This document shows, piece after piece, positions 37,801-52,800 of a stretch of DNA of 64,000 nucleotides. How positions within the stretch are numbered: position 1 is the stretch's first letter; the number at the start of each line of letters is the position of its first letter. The notes under the pieces were generated by a model that saw only the letters and a program-made list of their open reading frames with translations, ran no database searches and was not told the origin of the DNA. The translations under genes and the position numbers were made by a program. The DNA is from Amaurobius ferox (taxonomy: Eukaryota > Arthropoda > Arachnida > Araneae > Amaurobiidae), in contig OX578146.1 in the NCBI GenBank assembly GCA_951213105.1, forward strand, positions 112,019,927 to 112,083,926, given 5' to 3'.

Positions 37801-40800
37801 ACTGTTACAAGGAAAATTAACAATCCTGCTTATCCATTGCATTAGCAATTTTAATTTAGAATTAACTCTTGATAAATGGTATGTTTTGACTGATAAAGGT
37901 ACTGAAAAAAATAAATAGCTATCCACTTTGTGTATTCCCCCCCCCCCCCACACACACACACACAAATCATTATCTGTGTATATAGGTACATTTTGCATAC
38001 ATAATACTTGACTATTATGTGTATGTTTATGGGGGGTTTTCCCCCATAATAATTGCATGAATGTAAATAAATTTTACTTCAAATATTTATTTTTTAAGAA
38101 ATGACAATTATGTTATGCAAAATTGTTTTTTATATTGTACTGTACTGATGAGTAAACTCTGAACTGAAATTTCTTACCCTGACTTATTTCTCTCTCAAAT
38201 GTTAAACTCTTTTTAGCTTGGAATGCACCTTATTGATGACGACAGTGATGGAGAAAGCTACTATTCTGATAGATCTATTTCTCCAACTGGTGAAGATGGA
38301 TATTTTACTGTAAGATTTTTACCCATATTTTTTCACTTTGTACTATACAGGGTGAGTCGGAATTGTTTTTACAAAAGTAGAGGGGTGATAGTACCCCACC
38401 AGACGAGCAATAATTACCATGGAACATAGGGGCGCATTGCACTCAGAGAGGCAGAAAAGAGTATAATTAGAATACGAACCTGCACGTACAGCAGTGTTGA
38501 GAAAGCGAATGAACGATACCAAACGTTACACAAATATATTTATTGTACAGCGACAAACTCACAGCAAGTGCTCAAAGTGGCGACCATGCGTGTCGTTGCA
38601 CCATTCACTCCGGCGAAGGAATGCCTGATGCACCCTCTTGAAGATTCTGTGTGTTGTATTAATGTGGTCTGCGGCAACAACAATGCGCGCGATGAGATCT
38701 TCCGCCGAGACCACAGGCGTCTCGTACACTAAAGATTTCATGTGGCCCCAGAAGAAAAAGTCCAGTGGGTTGAGGTCTGGTGAGCGAGGAGGACACACCA
38801 CGTCCGATCCAGTGTGCGGGATATATGGCATTCAAGAAGTTCCGGACCGTGATGGAAAAGTGTGCCGGGGCTCCATCATGCATAAACCACATGTCGCTCT
38901 GGATGTGGAGCGGAACTGCCTGCAATAAACGGGGTAGCACGTGTTCCAAAAAGATACGGTATGTTGCACCGGACAAACTGTCTGGCAGGATGTACGGGCC
39001 GACCAGGTAATCACCAAGGAAACCTGTCCAGATGTTCACGGTAAATCTGTGCTGGTGTTTACGATGGGTTGTGCAGTGGGGATTACAGGCAGACCACACG
39101 TGTTGATTGTGCATGTTGAAAATGCCTTCTCTGCTGAACGTTGCCTCATCGCTAAATAAAACTAATGCAGGCAATCGTGGATCGGTATTCCTTATTCCGA
39201 GCATCCACTGCACAAAGGCTGCCCAGTGGGGATAATCATCTGGGTGCAAAGATTGCACGTGGTAGGGGTGCATGCGTTCCTCGTGTAAAATACGCCACAC
39301 CACTTTCTGAAAAACATGCATTTCGTCTGCCACCGCTCGCGTACTGGTGGACGGAGCTGCTGCAAATCTTCTCAGGACTCGCTCTTCCAGTTCAGACATT
39401 CGTGCAATTCGCAAACGTCCTGCATTGCTGTTAGCGATGACAAACAACCCAGTTTTTCGCAGTCGTCGATCGACACTGGCAAAGGTAGGATGACTGGGAA
39501 TACGACACGTTGGAAACCGCTGCTTGTACAATCTTCGTGCTGCGTGTCCATTTCCTTTGACTTCACCGTATGTGAGGCCAATTCCTCGAAGGTGTACTCC
39601 GCAATAGCATTCACGCAACGTGTCGGACGTTATCACGGGAATAACTTGCAGCGTTGAAGTTGTGCCGGTTTTTAAAGGGCAACGTGTGCTCTGATTGGCT
39701 ATTGTCAGAACCTACTAGGAGCCAGATATGCTGATTCTGCTCCCTGGACATTTGCATACGGTAACTGCTTTCGTGTCTGGCGTAGGAGATACTACGTAGG
39801 CAGGTACACAATGACGTCTAAGGTGCTGACTGGCTGACTGCATCATGCTCGATGTGGTTTGACATGCCTCTTTTCTGCCTCTCAGAGTGCAATGCGACCC
39901 TATGTTCCATGGTAATTATTGCTCGTCTGGTGGGGTACTATCACCCCTCTGCTTTTGTAAAAATAATTCCGACTCACCCTGTATATAACAGATAAGTCTA
40001 CTGTGTTTAGTGTGAATCTTTTGTTTTGGTGGTTGTTATTTTTACAATTTCCAAATATAAATCAAAATATTTTCTTTTCACATATCTTAAGTAATTTCTA
40101 AATTTTGAAATATTTCTTAGAAAAATTTCCATTAAAAGGATTTTATCACATTGCTACAAATTGCTAGATTTATTCTGATACAATTGGTACTAGTAGTTTC
40201 GTGTGTGTAACTCGTGGCACATTATGTTCCCACTTCCGACCTTTAGCAGCAACACTTTTTTTTTACAATTTGCTTAGACATTGAGTTTTATTATTAATTA
40301 GTAGGTACTTCTCTAATGTGCTAATTATGGTGGGATTATCATTAATTGTGTGAAGTACTTGAGAAAAATAATTATTTCAAGTCAATGTGTGCTGTTACTT
40401 GAAAACAGATTACTTGATGTATGTTGCTGCTGTTGCTCCTATTGCATTTTCTTTTATAGCATATAGCATGTTTTTTGTTACGATATAGGCTCACTAGCAC
40501 TCATTAAGCTTTAAATACAAACATTTTTCTCAATAACTACTTAACATAAATGAATGTTAACCTTACTATAATTAGCAAATTAGAAGAACAAATTAAGAGT
40601 GATGTCTTAGTTACTTTAAAAATGTAAAAAATTATATGCCATTATACTGTTAGTCTGCTAGTATAGTTATAGTCATACTAATAGACTAATGTATAGTTGC
40701 ACATAGCTTCCAATTCTATTAGCTTTTCTAAAAAGCTCTCAGGTTTTTGTGATTTCTTCTGGTGTCCAGTTTTTTAATGAGAATCTCCCGATTTTTGTCA

Positions 40801-43800
40801 ATTTTTTTTTAGAATTCTTTTAAGTAAGGGATCTTTCAATAAATATTCTCTCTCAAAGGAAATTTCGATCAAACTTGTCACCACCATTTTGTTTTTTCTG
40901 TACATGAATCTAGCACCAGCACTAAGTTGTATCATTTTCACTTTATTGCTAGATTATTGTTTCATATAAGTATGATTTTGCTTGTAGATTACCTTCCTGT
41001 GTAATGCTGAAACATATTTTCCGTCCATGTTTACTTTTAAATTATGTGAATTAAAAATTACTGCACATTAATTTCTTTGTAGTATTTTTCATTATTAACT
41101 AATATTTTCATAAAATATTAATTATTTTTTAAGGGTGATTTCATGTATAGATTACATTCCCATGTAATGTTGAAACATATTTTTCTATCCATGTTTACTG
41201 ATCCAAGTTTATTCATCCACGTTTAGTCATGGTGTGAATTAAAAACCCCTACTCTGAGCTCTCTATACATCGAACTACTCAGTGTAAAGGCTCCAAAATT
41301 GTTGAACCTACTATTCAAGACATGGGGAAAGGGATTACGCGAAAAAAAAAATTAGTTCCAGAAACACCGATAGGTGGCGCTGTACAACAGAAAATATGCT
41401 GAAAAGACGCAAAATACACATTTGTAACACATTTTATTCGAACATACCAAACATTCATATCACAAGGACCTTATCGATGCAGAGAATGCTGCTCAATATG
41501 GTTCCCTTCTTCAAGATGTAAAATCTGCAGTCTGTGGGCAGCTTGTTCAACTGCGGATCGTAATTGGTCTATTGAGATGCTTCTCACATGCAGAGTGATA
41601 CTGTCTTTCAAATCTGCCAAGGTTACCAGACGTCCTCGATAAACAAGACTTTTTAAGTATCCCCACAGCCAAAAATCACAGGGATTAAGATCTGGAGAAT
41701 GAGATGGCCAGGTTGTCGGAAACGCACGACTAATTACTCTACCATTAGTAAAATGTTGCCGAAGAAACTGCTGTACACAGAGTCTAATGTGTGGAGGCGC
41801 TCCATCTTGCATAAAGGTAATTGAATCAAGACATTGGTACTGTTGCAATTAGGGTACAACAAAATTTTCGAGCATGTTTTGTACCTCCTGGCCATCACGG
41901 TGCATGTCACAGGGCCATTGGGAGTAGCCTCTTCGAAAAAGAAAGGTCCAAGAATGAATGTGGCTGTGAATCGACACCAGACTGTAACTTTCGGTGAGTG
42001 AAGTAGAATCTCTTGGAAGGTACAAGGGTTTTCCGTGTCCCAAATGCGACAGTTATGGGTGTTGACTGTTCCACTTAGATGGAAATGCACTTCATTGCTC
42101 CATAAAATCTGCCATGACCACGATGCATCCACTTCAACTCTAGCCAGAAATGTCAATACAAAGGTCAGTTGCTTCTCCCTGTCGATGGTCAGCAAGTGGT
42201 GATTGTGACTAATTTTGTATGGGAAAAAATGCACTATGTTTCTCAGTACGTTCCGCACTGTGCTGTAGGGAACACCCAATTGTCGTGACACTCCACGTGC
42301 ACTACTACAGCCTATACCGTTATCCATTGATTGTTCAACAATAGCGGTGGCAACATCGTCAACGACATCTGAACAACCCGATTTGCGTCCTTGACCCGAC
42401 TAAACTCCAAGATGTCCAGTTTTCTCGAATCAAGCATTCATTCTCCTGAGAGCTTGTGGAAGTAATGGTCCTTTGCGCAAATTCTTAAATCGACGAAACT
42501 CTCGAAGTGCAGCTGCAGCATGTCCTTTGTTTTCATAAAACAGCTTCACAAGCAGAGCGCGTTCTGGCAGTGTGAGCCATCGCTGATAAGAATAAAAATT
42601 TCCCAGTTTTATCCCCTTTTATGCCCAGAACATAGTAGCTGCAAACCAAGGGTTTATGCAAATTTTTGTGCTTACAGTGCGAAATTGCAGTTACAATGAC
42701 AGTTTGAGTTTCTTCACTTTTTTATCTTCTTTTTTTTCATATCAGCAAAAGAAATTAAAAAAGAAAAATTCCATATTGCATGTGTTTGTTTTTTTGTGAT
42801 TATTTTGTGTCTTTTCAGCATATTTTCTGTACAGCGCCACCTATCGGTGTTTCTGGAACTGATTTTTTTTTTCGCGTAATCCCTTTCCCCCATGTCTTCA
42901 ATAGTAAGTTCAACAATTTTGGAGCTTTTGCACTGAATAGTTCGATGTATAGAGAGCTCAGAGTATGGGGTGTTTTAATTCTGACCACCCAGTATATATA
43001 TGCAATGCTAGTTCAACTTTATTACATTTTTTAAATATTGTAAAATTTACAAAATGTTTGAAAAATTAAAGCTTTTCATCAAGCAAAATTATTAATTTCA
43101 GTCTCAAAAGCAGGGTTTTTTAGCCTTTAAAAGTGCATAAAAATTGTTTAATTCCTAAAGTAAATTTTTTAAAATCTTATAACTGCATAAATTTGAATGA
43201 AAGTGCATAAATGTGCTTTATTTTCTTAGTGGTGGAACACTTAGTTAGGGGGTTCATACACATTAGGGAGAACCTGTAAATATCAGGGAATAAAAAAAAT
43301 AGCTAAAAACACCTGGAAAAATGCATATTTTCATTAGAAACCTATAAAATTTTCTTACATTTTTTGTCCCTTGCCCAGATATCTGAAATACCTATTGAAT
43401 TTGAAATGCTGAACTAGAGAAAAAAAAGTTATAATGAATGCATAATTGCATTATTTTTTTTATTGAAAATGTAATGTTTTATCTAGACTTAAAAATTAGG
43501 ATTTTCACATAGTAACAAGTGGCCAGTAGACTGCTGTTTATTATCCACTCCACTCTATCACAGATTTTTGTAAAATTGATAAATAATGTTATATTTACTT
43601 TATGTGATATATATACATATGTTATTATATATATGTGAGGGTTGGGAATTAGGGAGAGAAGAAAGACACAATTAATTATCTAGACAGTTTTCTGATTAAA
43701 ACTGAATAGGGGAGGGGAGTGGTAGCTGCTTAGTTGTTTCATTTAATTGCCACACTTCATTGCTTAATCAACCTGTACCGAGTGTCTATTTTAGGTCTGG

Positions 43801-46800
43801 TTTTATCGTTGTATTCTGAAATAATTAATAAGATATTAAGAATTAAAATATTACTTCCTTGTTACTTAAGTATAAAGAGTGGAGATCAAAATATTTTCTA
43901 CATTATTTAGGTAGGTCTTTAATTATTTATTGCAATAGATGACAACAACTTATTTATTTAATTATTTGATGTCATAATAGGATGCTAAATAGTATCCTTG
44001 AAACAAAATCCTTGTTTATTTATTGTTTGGCAGTAAACCTGCAAATTTATACAAATTCCAATCGAAAAGTCAGGATTTTTTTTTTTCAGCAATCGAGTAT
44101 AAACCCTATTAGTGCATTTATGAAATTACAATAGAAGCAGAAAACATTGCTCTTGATGCATCCAAGAGTAATGATCAGGATCAGGTTTCAAATTACCCTG
44201 ATGCTTATCATTTCTGTATGGGAAAAAAGGTCATGTCTTTCTTATTTCATGATTCAATATTTTCCTATTTCTTCAATAATCCTGGTTTCCTGAGTCTGAT
44301 TATGGATATCTGCTGCACCCATAATCGTAGTCTCTCTGATAAATTGCAGGGCTTCATTGTGCACCATTTTATTTTAATTTAGTTTGCAACTATATCAAAA
44401 ACTGTTTAATCATCTAATTAGAAAATCTATCTTCTGGTTTTATGATTCATTGGTAAAAACTCTAGAAAAACTGTGCGTTTTCTTATTTGTGTGTGATCAT
44501 TTATAAAAAATGTCATCTAAAGTCTGAAAATATTCTCAAATTAATAATTAAAAAAATCGGAGTAAATTTTGCTGAAATTTCAGAAATTTTTTACCTATGC
44601 TCGTTGTTGCTAAGTTTTATATTCTAACAACAGGGATTGCATGATTGTAATCTCCATCCTATAAATTCAGAAACATTTATGTGCATTTGATGCAATTTTT
44701 TAAAGACATTGAAAAAATATTTTCACAGCTGAAAATAGTAGCATAATAAATTGATTTTTCTCCTGCTTAAATATTTTTTGTTGCACGCAATTTCGTAAGA
44801 ATTCGTTCAAAATGTTTCGTACTGTTCAAATCAAATTATGTTTCTAGAATATCATTACAACTGTGTGAATGCTCTCATTATATTCTGTAGAGTTTAATAA
44901 AGCTTTCTAATGCACTAACCACCATTAGAAACCAATCCAGTAACTTCTTTAAAAAGTTCTTAACTTGCAATAGTTCTTTGAGTATCCTTTGACCGCATTG
45001 TTGCTAAATATGCAAGTGTAATGTATGTCTAAATAAGTGTGCCTAAACATACTTTCATCTGCTGCACCCCTCTGCTGCATCCCTCTGCTGCTTGGTTGCA
45101 TGTAATCCAGGTACACTTACTGTACAAACATTACATGAACTTTATTAGCTCAAGCTAAGAAGTCTAGTCTTTAAAGCTAAGTTCTAACATAATTCAATTA
45201 CACCCTAAATATGCCTATGTCTGCTGTGTGGGTTAAATATGCTTTAAATTAGCATGAAAGGCACATGCAGTCGGTATAGTGCAGGGGTCGGTAAGTAATT
45301 TTAGGTGGGGTCCGGATACTTTTGAAAATTTGTATCGAGGTCCAGAAAAAAAACTTACATTCCTTAGTAGTTTTTTATTTTAATTTTCACTCGTAAAATA
45401 ATATGAAATACAGTAGATATGCATATTTGCATTCAAAAATCAATGGGAGAAGTAACATTTGCGGTCTTGAGCCAGTTTTTTAAAGTTAGGTTCACGCGGG
45501 GAGCAGCTTATGCAAAGAATGTCTTCAAGGTGGGCTGCCTTTAATCTCGAGCAATATTCGTTTTTCAAAAAATTCATTTTTGAAAATGAAGTTTCACAGA
45601 CATAATGATTTACTTTCAATATCCAAAAATCGAACGAAAATGGACATTTGTTCCTCATCAACAATGCCGCATGATTCATCAAGTGCTATGGCGTAGCAAG
45701 GCGCCTTCTGCAGAAGTTCGAGCAAACTACTTTTATTGTCAGCAGCCAAAATTTCGGTTCTTCTTGTATTGCTTCTTGCCGACAATGGAATACCTTGAAT
45801 TGCGGCAACAACATCCTTTTTCTCTTCAAAAAGTGTCGCGGCCACTTCCGACATACATTTTTTTACTATCTCAGAGTCTGAAAATGGCTTCTGGTGTTTA
45901 TTAAGCGTCCAACACACACGCAACGCTGCTTCTGCAGATTTTTCTTGCTCGCTCATAGAGCAAGCTAGTAAGACCGTGCTTCTTTTGTAAGAAGCTAGAT
46001 ATGCCTGGAGTTTTTCTTGACGAGCTTCACTATCCAGAGGAAAATTTTTATGCAACTGCTGATGAGTTGTTTCGTAGTGTCGCTTTAAATTGCCACTTTT
46101 AACAAGAGCGACAGTTCTATTGCATATGAGGCAAACTGGAACAACTCCAGGCCTCTCAAGCAGTGTAAAACAATATTGTTCAGTCCACTCAGTCAAAAAC
46201 TTCCTATTTTCATTATCAACTTTACGCTTTTTAAGATCCATATTGATGAAAAAGAAACGTTATAAGCCTCGATAATAACAAAACGCTCCGTATGAGATCG
46301 CAACAACTACTGACCAAGTGATTCGATGACCGCTTCCGTGTCACAGTGTATGCTGGTGCACAACAAAGGACCGCACCGCAAAGGGGAGGCGCTTCCATGC
46401 CCAAGGTTGCCGCCGCGGAGTAGACCCGCCCGAAAGATAAGTTTCATAAAGTTGTTAGGCTTTTGTTCGAGTTACGCCTGCTCTGATTAAATAAAAATAA
46501 TAAGGGTGGCGCTCAAACTTATAGATTCTATAAGTTTGATTCTAAAATCTTTTTCTATAATATAGAAAAATATTTTTTAAATAATTTGATTAATTTATTT
46601 TATACTGTCAAAAAATTTTTGGCGGTCCAGTTTTTTACCTTCCGCGGTCAGGACCTGGACTGAGGTCCGCCAGTTGCCGACCCCCGGTATAGTGAGTGCA
46701 TAAAATAAATCACCTTTTATTATTTCGTATTTAATGTTTTTGTTTAAATAACTGCATACAAGCTCATATTAATGATTGTTATATTAAAGTAGTATAGCAA

Positions 46801-49800
46801 TCATTGATTATCCATTGGAATATTAAATTTTAATTGATATAAATGAAGAAATCAAAAGTTAACAATTTACAAATTAAAAAATGTTATCACTAATTCTATA
46901 TAGAAACATAGCAACAAAATTGAAAGAGCATGCAATGTATCCTAATAAGTATACAAGATACATAATTACTCATTATGAAAGAAGTGGGCCTGGGCAGTAT
47001 AAAATATCAGTACATAAGAAAGTAGAGTATATCCTCTGTTTTACCTCTATCTAATTGTTTATATTTTAAAAATAGAATGTGGAGCTTATTCAAGAAGATG
47101 AAGACATTGGTGGAAGTGAAAAATCAGATGATGATACTAACACCTCAACCTCATGGGGGTGTGATGCAGCTTTGAAATATGTAAAAGGTAGGTTTGTTTT
47201 TTTTAAATAAATTGGTGTAATGCAGAGGTTAAATTATGTAATAACAGCTAACCATCTAGCAAATAAGTTTCAAATTTCACTCCTCATTGTCTCCTAAACT
47301 ATGGCTGTTCATGAGAATCAAAATGGCATTCTTCTGATAGTTAAAGTTATATATAAAGAGAGAATGTTTTTAGTTTGTGACCTAATATATACATATATAT
47401 ATATATGTGTGTGTGTTACAAAATATCTCTAATATATCTTTGGATTTTTAAAAAACAATTTTTATTATATATATACATGATACTTAAAGTTTAAGCCTTT
47501 CCCAATAACGCGCCCTTTTCTTTTACAGTTTTCTTATTATTCCAAATTCCTATCTCATGTCCAGCACATATTGCAACTACATTAAATTCTATCCCACGCC
47601 ACTAATATTAACAAGTCTACAGACGCTTCCTCAATCATACCACATATGGTTACTAAACTTAACCCTATGTAAACATTCTCATTGAAATTGCATTCTCAAT
47701 CACATTTTTAAAAGCCTAAACCACTAAGATAGCAGACACATGCCTCATATCCTCCTTCCACCTCTGATGAAAATGTATTTTGCACTTGTGAAGAACTACG
47801 CAGGCGGCACACAGATTTGATGAGAGCTGGTCGACAATCAGAAGTCCTCCAGAACATGTAATTATATTTATTCCTAGTGGCATGAAATAATTCAAGTCAA
47901 ATATTGCATACATATATATTTATATATATTAGGTTACATTTAGAGGTTTTATTGCTTCTGAAACATTAGTTATGATAAAGTGTAGTAATTAATATATCAG
48001 TTCCTAGCCAATTAAAATATTTTTAATAGAACATATAAATTTAAACATCATAAATTATTTCTATATAGAATATTATTAAGTATACATTTTCATTGATATG
48101 TTAACATTTGCAATTGATATTGTAGCGTTTGGAACCCAAGTAGCACATATACGTAATTTTTACATGTAATCTTATGTATCAAGACATACATTTATGAAAA
48201 AATGGTATGATAGAATGAAGTAAACCAAATTGTTGCAAAACAGTAATTATTTATTTGCATAAACAAATGTGTTTATTACGTATCCATATACATTATTATC
48301 CTTATATATGTTATGTTGATACATAATTAACACACATGTACTTAATGTGTATCTGCATACGTGTCCATATACTTATTTATAACATACTAACATATGTATT
48401 TATTACGTGTTCATATACATATTTATAACATACTCGCATGTTTTTTATGTATTCGTCATATGTTGGGTAATTCCACAGTATGTAAAACTCATGTCTACAA
48501 CTTGCACCAAAATTTTAAGTACTGTATTTTTATAAAAATATAACTTCTAAAAATTTTGAGGAGAATATTTTTTTACAACTATAATAGACTAGCATATATA
48601 ACTGGTACTGCTCGTGATTTAAAATATGTGAAAATTCTAAACACATTTATATTTCTTTTCAAAATATTCCTTTTAAGCATTACATTTAATTCCCCTATAG
48701 AAAGCAAAAAGTATAAGCAGGGGAAAATCTGAAGAATAAAACATCCTGGTCCCATTTGTAAACCAATGTACAAAAATATGAAGTTTAGTAAATATACAAG
48801 ATGAAGGCTCTAAAAGAGTATCAAAAGTTATTCCAGAACTATTCTTTACCTGGTTGCAACAATTATTTTAAAATAATCTGAAAATTCTAAATGCATTCAT
48901 ATTGCTTTAAAAAAAAAATCCATTAAAACATTAAATTTAATTACCCTATAAAATTTCATTCAGTATTCATTTAATTCCTCTATCCTCTAATGTATTACCT
49001 TTTTCCGTATAACACATGCATTAATATGACATATATATGGTTTAACTCCAGTTATAAAACCTTATGTGTTACTTAGAGAGTCAGTGATATTAATGTTTTT
49101 GTGCCAAGGGATGCTAGTAATGAACCAGAATTGGCTTTCAAAAAATGGTATTTATTGGCAAATAACTAATAAACTTCAGGATCATAATTTAATCTTTAGT
49201 GCTTAAGTAGAGAAATTATGTATTTTAGCTTATAAAAAATTTAAGGTTATAAATATTAGTTCTAATACAAGAGGCCCTTGCTAAGTATTCTCCACCTTGC
49301 CAAAAGCAAATAAAAGAAATCAATTTTGATGAAAAATATTTAGCTAACATTAATTTAACCACCGTTGCAAACATAATTTGGTTACCATTCGATTTGAAAA
49401 TTTTAACAATAACATAGTTAATTGTTAAAATTTTCGTAATTTTTTTTCATGTATTAACCAATTTACCATCAAACCTTTTAAAAATTTGTTTTAAAAAATG
49501 TGTAATTTTGTAAACTTCATGCTTAAAAGGCATGAAAGTTTTTAATTAAAGTTTTATAATGAAAATAATATGAATGTACTGCATTTTTTTTTTCAATGTA
49601 AATTATGTATTTTTATTCCTTAAAAAAGATAAAAAATCTGATTAGTACTTCTGAAATTTAACTAACTCATTGATTAATAGTTTAAAATTTTTAGCAAGGT
49701 AATAATAATCTAGAGCTTGTTTTGAATCTGCAGCCTCTTCATTTTGAGATAAGTACTGGATGTTGAATAAATTTCATGTTCTCCTCATAATTCAAGGTAT

Positions 49801-52800
49801 GTGTATTAGGAGGCATTTGGAATCTTACACTCTTAATTTGAGGTTTTTGCACCACTTCAATCAGATCTATAAATTTTCGTCAGATATTTTTCTCCATATT
49901 ACAGTTCAAGATTTTCATAAAAATTATCAACAGGCATAAATGTTTGAAACAAAATTTGTGGTAAATTTTCGGTATGTATAACAGTAAAATAAGATAAAAA
50001 TATAAAAAATAATAAAACAACTATAGTAAACTCTAAACTCTGTGTTTAGCTCAGAAACTGGAAAAAGTTGACAGATATGAAAAATATGTTCTGAAGTTTA
50101 AAATCTTAAAGTAGTAAGCATTTCTTTCTGTAAGTGTTTCAGAAAATTTTAATAAATAAAAAAATATATAAATCTTTTAGCTTTAGCAAAAATATACAAT
50201 AGGTAAAGGACACTAAGTACATAATGGTATTTACGTTTTGTAATTGGTTACATTATGACTGTGTGATTTGTGGTATATAGTTAACAAAAACAAATAGCTG
50301 TGTATGGCATTGCTTGGTTTAAACAAATATTTTTGGATGCAGCACAGAACAAATTTTGCAAAAAACATGTAATAAAACTCTTGAATGGTCATATCATTTT
50401 GCAAAAAAATTCTTCTTTGAAAATAAGAACTTGTGGTGAAAGACTTAAAAGTAAGTAAGGAGCAGGCCCATATTATGGCATTGGTTTGTGGAGCATTTTC
50501 TCAAGCCTCCAAAACATGCACAAGGGTCAATTTATTCTCATTTTATTCAGCAGCAATGCAGCTGGGCGTGCTACAACCTGGGTCACTGGGACCCACATGG
50601 TCCCCAAAACATTGCATTAAAAACATCGGCCCCAAAACACACTTATCTCTTGACATAAATTCTCATATGTTATGTTCAAAGTTTTTAAAATTTTTTGCAT
50701 GCCATTCTTTATTAGGTGAGATCAGCTTCTCTGAATTGAATGACATCATGGAAAATGACAAGCCTGTGATTCGACCTCGTAAGAAAAGACGTCCTGTTGT
50801 GACTGAAGAGAATGAACCAAGTAAAAATGTTAATTTTTATATTTGTGAATATTTGCATTCACATATTTTAGAGCTTTTGTTTCCACTTTCTTATATTAAA
50901 GTGTAGAAAAAAAATATTGTTCTCTTAATAGATTTCAAATGTGAGGTTTTAATAAAAAAGCACATTTTAAGTCCACTTAGACACATTTCAAACATATTCA
51001 AAATTCCCTTCCACATACACTTAGGTGTTTTTGTTGTAGATATAAATTTGTAAGACTAGAACTAAATAATTTTTCATTATTTGCAGGGTTTAAATGATTT
51101 GAAATTTAATATTTTCATATTATTTTCTATGGAGAAATTTAACATTTCCTGATATAATGGTTTAGATTGTACTATAGATGTAAATGGCATTAAATTATGT
51201 ACAGGGCTTACAGAAAAGATAGTAACATGCAAGGTTCATTGATTTAAATCATTATTAAAATCTTGATTTAAATCATTTTTTTTTTAAATCATTGATTTAA
51301 ATCAGATATTATTTATTTACAAGAAAAAAATCTCTGCCATATCAAATTATTAGTGTATTCTAATTGATTTAGAGAAATATATATTCACAAAGTAAAATAT
51401 ATTACTGAAAAAAATATTATTATTTCTTTTTCTAGGCTTTATGTACTTATATATATATTTATTTTTTCTAGGCTGTATATATTTCTAAATTATATTTCTA
51501 TTTTTAAAACTAAAAACTTTTTACAAATCTTAAAATAAATCCAGTTCTCATGTTCAAATTTTCCTAAAATGTGAAAATTTAACATTTATGGAAGTTTTTT
51601 TTTCACCCTTTTCAAAGTTAGTAAGTTGTTATAACATATTGGATCTTTCACAAAGTACTTTCATGCAAAAAAAAAAAAACTTATGATAGCTTTTCAAAAT
51701 TTCATGATATTGACAACTGCATTTTGAATTATAACTATAATTTCCAATATTATAGGTCATGCCTCTGATTATATAAATATAATGTGCAACTAATAACCAC
51801 TGCATGGATATTTTAAATTCAAATGTTTATATCATTTAATTATGTGAAAAACCGATTTACTTCATTTTAAAAATTAACTTACATTTTCAGAAACTATTTC
51901 CAAAATTCCCAAAATGGGTATAAAATTGAATTATTTATGAAATGTAGTTAAACAATTATTTTAAAAGTTTTCAGAAAAAAAATAAAAAATCCAATTTAAA
52001 TAAAAAATTAAATTAAAAAAATAAACCCTAGTAACATGGCATTTTTCCATAAATAATGACTCTAGGCATAATTAGCTACAGAGTTCTTTAAAATTAACTG
52101 CAGATTTTTTTTTAAACTGTATCAACTCTGGGTTATATTTCTAGAAGAATTCAAAATTTAATTTTTTACACAAGGACCATGGAGTAAAAATTTTAATAAG
52201 TAGAATATTTCTCATTACTTCATTACTTAAAATAAAAAAGTGTTATCTTTTTGTCTGCAAAATTTGCAGAAATCTGTTTAATAAAAATTTTCACCAAAAA
52301 GTAAGGGAATCCTGAAAAATCTTGAATTTAAGTTGTTCATGATCTAAGTCGTCGGTTAATTTATTTTTAATATCTTCATAAATTTCTGTTTTAAGAATTT
52401 TGAACATTTTTGTTTTAACTATTATAATCATTAGAAATATTTCACCAATTAAAACTTTTACTCTATAAGGCCCATGTAAAAATTTAGATTTTGAATTTTT
52501 CTAGAAGTACCACCCACAGTATTTAGACATATTTCATAAATTTCTGCACCTTATTTTAAGAAACTTTGTAATTACATGTAATGTCTGATATCAACATTTA
52601 AGGAAAGTATGTTACCATCTTCCTTGAGCACCCTGTATATTAAGACAACTATAACCAATCCGTGTGTGGCACTATTCTGTTTCCAATTTAAGAAAAGTAA
52701 AATTTAAAGAATTTTTAAATATTAACGTGTAAATGAAAACTCCTAAAAATATACATTAATAAATGATAAAATAAAGATACCGATTATGATCAAGTAGACC

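Larger units (their letters stand above)
34865..38216 (+). other. GTF3C3 intron 1
   Basis: A 3.35-kb AT-rich intron. It contains a degraded tRNA-derived SINE (36800-37065), a quasi-palindrome built of GGTATGGCAGTGTCATA-like pieces (35680-35745), a possible degraded transposon around 36340-36790 and a C-run/CA microsatellite at 37938-37966. No other gene recognised. Confidence 0.7.
38310..47075 (+). other. GTF3C3 intron 2 with three DNA transposons
   Basis: An 8.8-kb intron, of which about 4.8 kb is transposon: mariner-like (38348-39981), second mariner-like (about 41230-42995) and hAT (45282-46686). The remainder is AT-rich. About 40978-41060 and 41145-41240 are a diverged direct duplication (GTAATGYTGAAACATATTTT shared). 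I see no other gene between 39984 and 41229 or 42996 and 45281. Confidence 0.8.

Noticed and set aside
38638..39657. Several + strand frames of 70-113 codons
   Set aside because: Antisense shadows of the mariner-like transposase.
42780..43034. 84-codon + frame
   Set aside because: It overlaps the right inverted repeat of the second mariner-like element.
50433..50906. 157-codon + frame as a separate gene
   Set aside because: Only 50716-50820 is coding, as exon 4 of GTF3C3, with clear splice sites; the remainder is intron read-through.
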